Shown piece by piece: positions 5,448 through 6,028 of a stretch of 6,028 bases of DNA. The position numbers were made by a program, and so were the translations under genes. The notes below the pieces were generated by a model. The model was not told where the DNA came from. It did no database searches and saw only the letters and a program-made list of their open reading frames with translations. The first letter of the stretch is position 1. Each line of letters opens with the position of its first letter. The DNA comes from Bdellovibrionales bacterium (lineage in GTDB: Bacteria > Bdellovibrionota > Bacteriovoracia > Bacteriovoracales > Bacteriovoracaceae), in NCBI GenBank assembly GCA_023250775.1, contig JAHFAA010000255.1, positions 1-6,028 on the forward strand. The letters run 5' to 3'.

Positions 5448-6028
5448 ATTTCAGAACGTAATATTGGATTATTTTTCGCGTGTATGACTGCATTAATGTG
5501 GGCCGTGCTGGCAATTTTTCTTAAGTTTTCACTTAAGACATGCTCAACCATGACGATTGTCTGGTTTCGTTTCTCCATAGCTTTTTTTTTATTGCTACTT
5601 TACATTTTAAAATTTCATCCAAGGGCCTTAAATGTCAAGCCGCTCTTAAGACCGATCCCCATTGTTGCAATCTTGTGTTTATCTTTTAATTACTGGGCCT
5701 ATTTAGTCGGGGTCGATTATACGTCTCCAAGTAATGCCCAAATTGTTATTCAGTTGGGCCCAATGATTCTCGCGTTATTTGGCGTTTTTTATTTTAAGGA
5801 GCGATTATCGTTTTTAAAGTGGCTTGGAGTCGCCTTATTTTTTCTCGGCTTTCTTCTTTTTTATCTAAATCAATATTCGCTTAACATCATTCCCCATGCA
5901 CAATATACCAAAGGGGTATTATGGATAGTGATTGCAGCTGTCGCCTGGGCCGTTTACGCCATAATTCAAAAACAGATTTTGGCCTATAGCCACCCGCAAT
6001 CTTTAAATCTTTTAATTGATGGATTCTG
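5448..6028 (+). CDS. EamA/DMT-superfamily transporter, 5' part, probable ATT start
   Basis: The frame is open from 5448 to the window end, giving 193 codons of an inner-membrane transporter of the drug/metabolite (EamA) type; substrate not predictable. Translation from ATT at 5448 gives (M)SERNIGLFFACMTALMWAVL, the usual beginning of these proteins. Six hydrophobic segments are visible: about residues 5-25, 33-54, 67-90, 93-115, 121-141 and 156-180. Typical first-repeat features are the WFRF in helix 2, the SPSNAQIVIQLGPMILALFG helix, and KERLS followed by KWLGVALFFLGFLLF, which closes the first EamA repeat. The second repeat has just begun (GVLWIVIAAVAWAVYAIIQK) when the window stops; the full protein is usually about 280-300 residues. 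The more conventional ATG at 5484 would delete the first half of helix 1, so I prefer 5448. The gene is divergent from the aldo/keto reductase with a 96-bp gap. Confidence 0.85.
   Translation, partial: MSERNIGLFFACMTALMWAVLAIFLKFSLKTCSTMTIVWFRFSIAFFLLLLYILKFHPRALNVKPLLRPIPIVAILCLSFNYWAYLVGVDYTSPSNAQIVIQLGPMILALFGVFYFKERLSFLKWLGVALFFLGFLLFYLNQYSLNIIPHAQYTKGVLWIVIAAVAWAVYAIIQKQILAYSHPQSLNLLIDGF
5520..5537 (+). repeat. Perfect inverted repeat inside the transporter gene
   Basis: CTTAAGT at 5520-5526 and ACTTAAG at 5531-5537 are perfect 7-bp inverted arms around a 4-nt loop. It lies about 75 nt into the coding region (codons for L-K-F-S-L-K) and has no T-run, so it is not a terminator. A chance origin is plausible given the AT-rich composition. 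Confidence 0.5.

Overview
The window looks like chromosomal DNA of a moderately AT-rich, diderm (Gram-negative) bacterium. The evidence for a diderm is an exported beta-barrel-like protein and an exported PEGA/TPR protein encoded beside a membrane-ring protein. The style (short exported PEGA/TPR protein, flagellar-motor homologue outside a flagellar cluster, MSERN-type EamA transporter) reminds me of the Bdellovibrionota (Bdellovibrio/Bacteriovorax-like bacteria). That taxonomic guess is inference only; there is no rRNA or marker gene here.

Layout. Bases 3-596 (+) are the 3' part of a gene whose C-terminal region resembles a degenerate histidine-kinase-type ATPase domain. Bases 643-1278 (+) encode a small signal-peptide-bearing, probable outer-membrane beta-barrel protein, preceded by a TATAAT box that would give a leaderless mRNA. 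Bases 1376-1990 (+) encode a periplasmic PEGA-domain plus TPR protein. Bases 2042-4078 (+; alternative start 1994) encode the centrepiece, a natural FliF-FliG-like fusion: signal peptide, a FliF-like ring-building domain (RBM3) with an insertion, one transmembrane helix, an acidic linker, a FliF C-terminal-like motif, then FliG-like N, middle and C (torque-helix) regions. Bases 4083-5351 (-) encode an aldo/keto reductase with a large extra segment near its C-terminus. Bases 5448-6028 (+) are the 5' part of an EamA/DMT-family transporter that appears to start with a rare ATT codon and runs off the window.

How they may work together. The barrel-like, PEGA/TPR and FliF-FliG-like genes lie in a row on one strand, the last two only 3 to 51 nt apart. 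Their predicted locations (outer membrane, periplasm, inner membrane plus cytoplasm) would span the whole envelope. I infer a reduced, flagellum-derived ring or rotor assembly without a flagellar export apparatus in view. This is the candidate undescribed system. The aldo/keto reductase and the EamA gene form a separate divergent pair with a 96-bp shared intergenic region and are probably unrelated. There is no gene-free stretch longer than 100 bp, and no tRNA, rRNA, CRISPR array or insertion sequence was seen.
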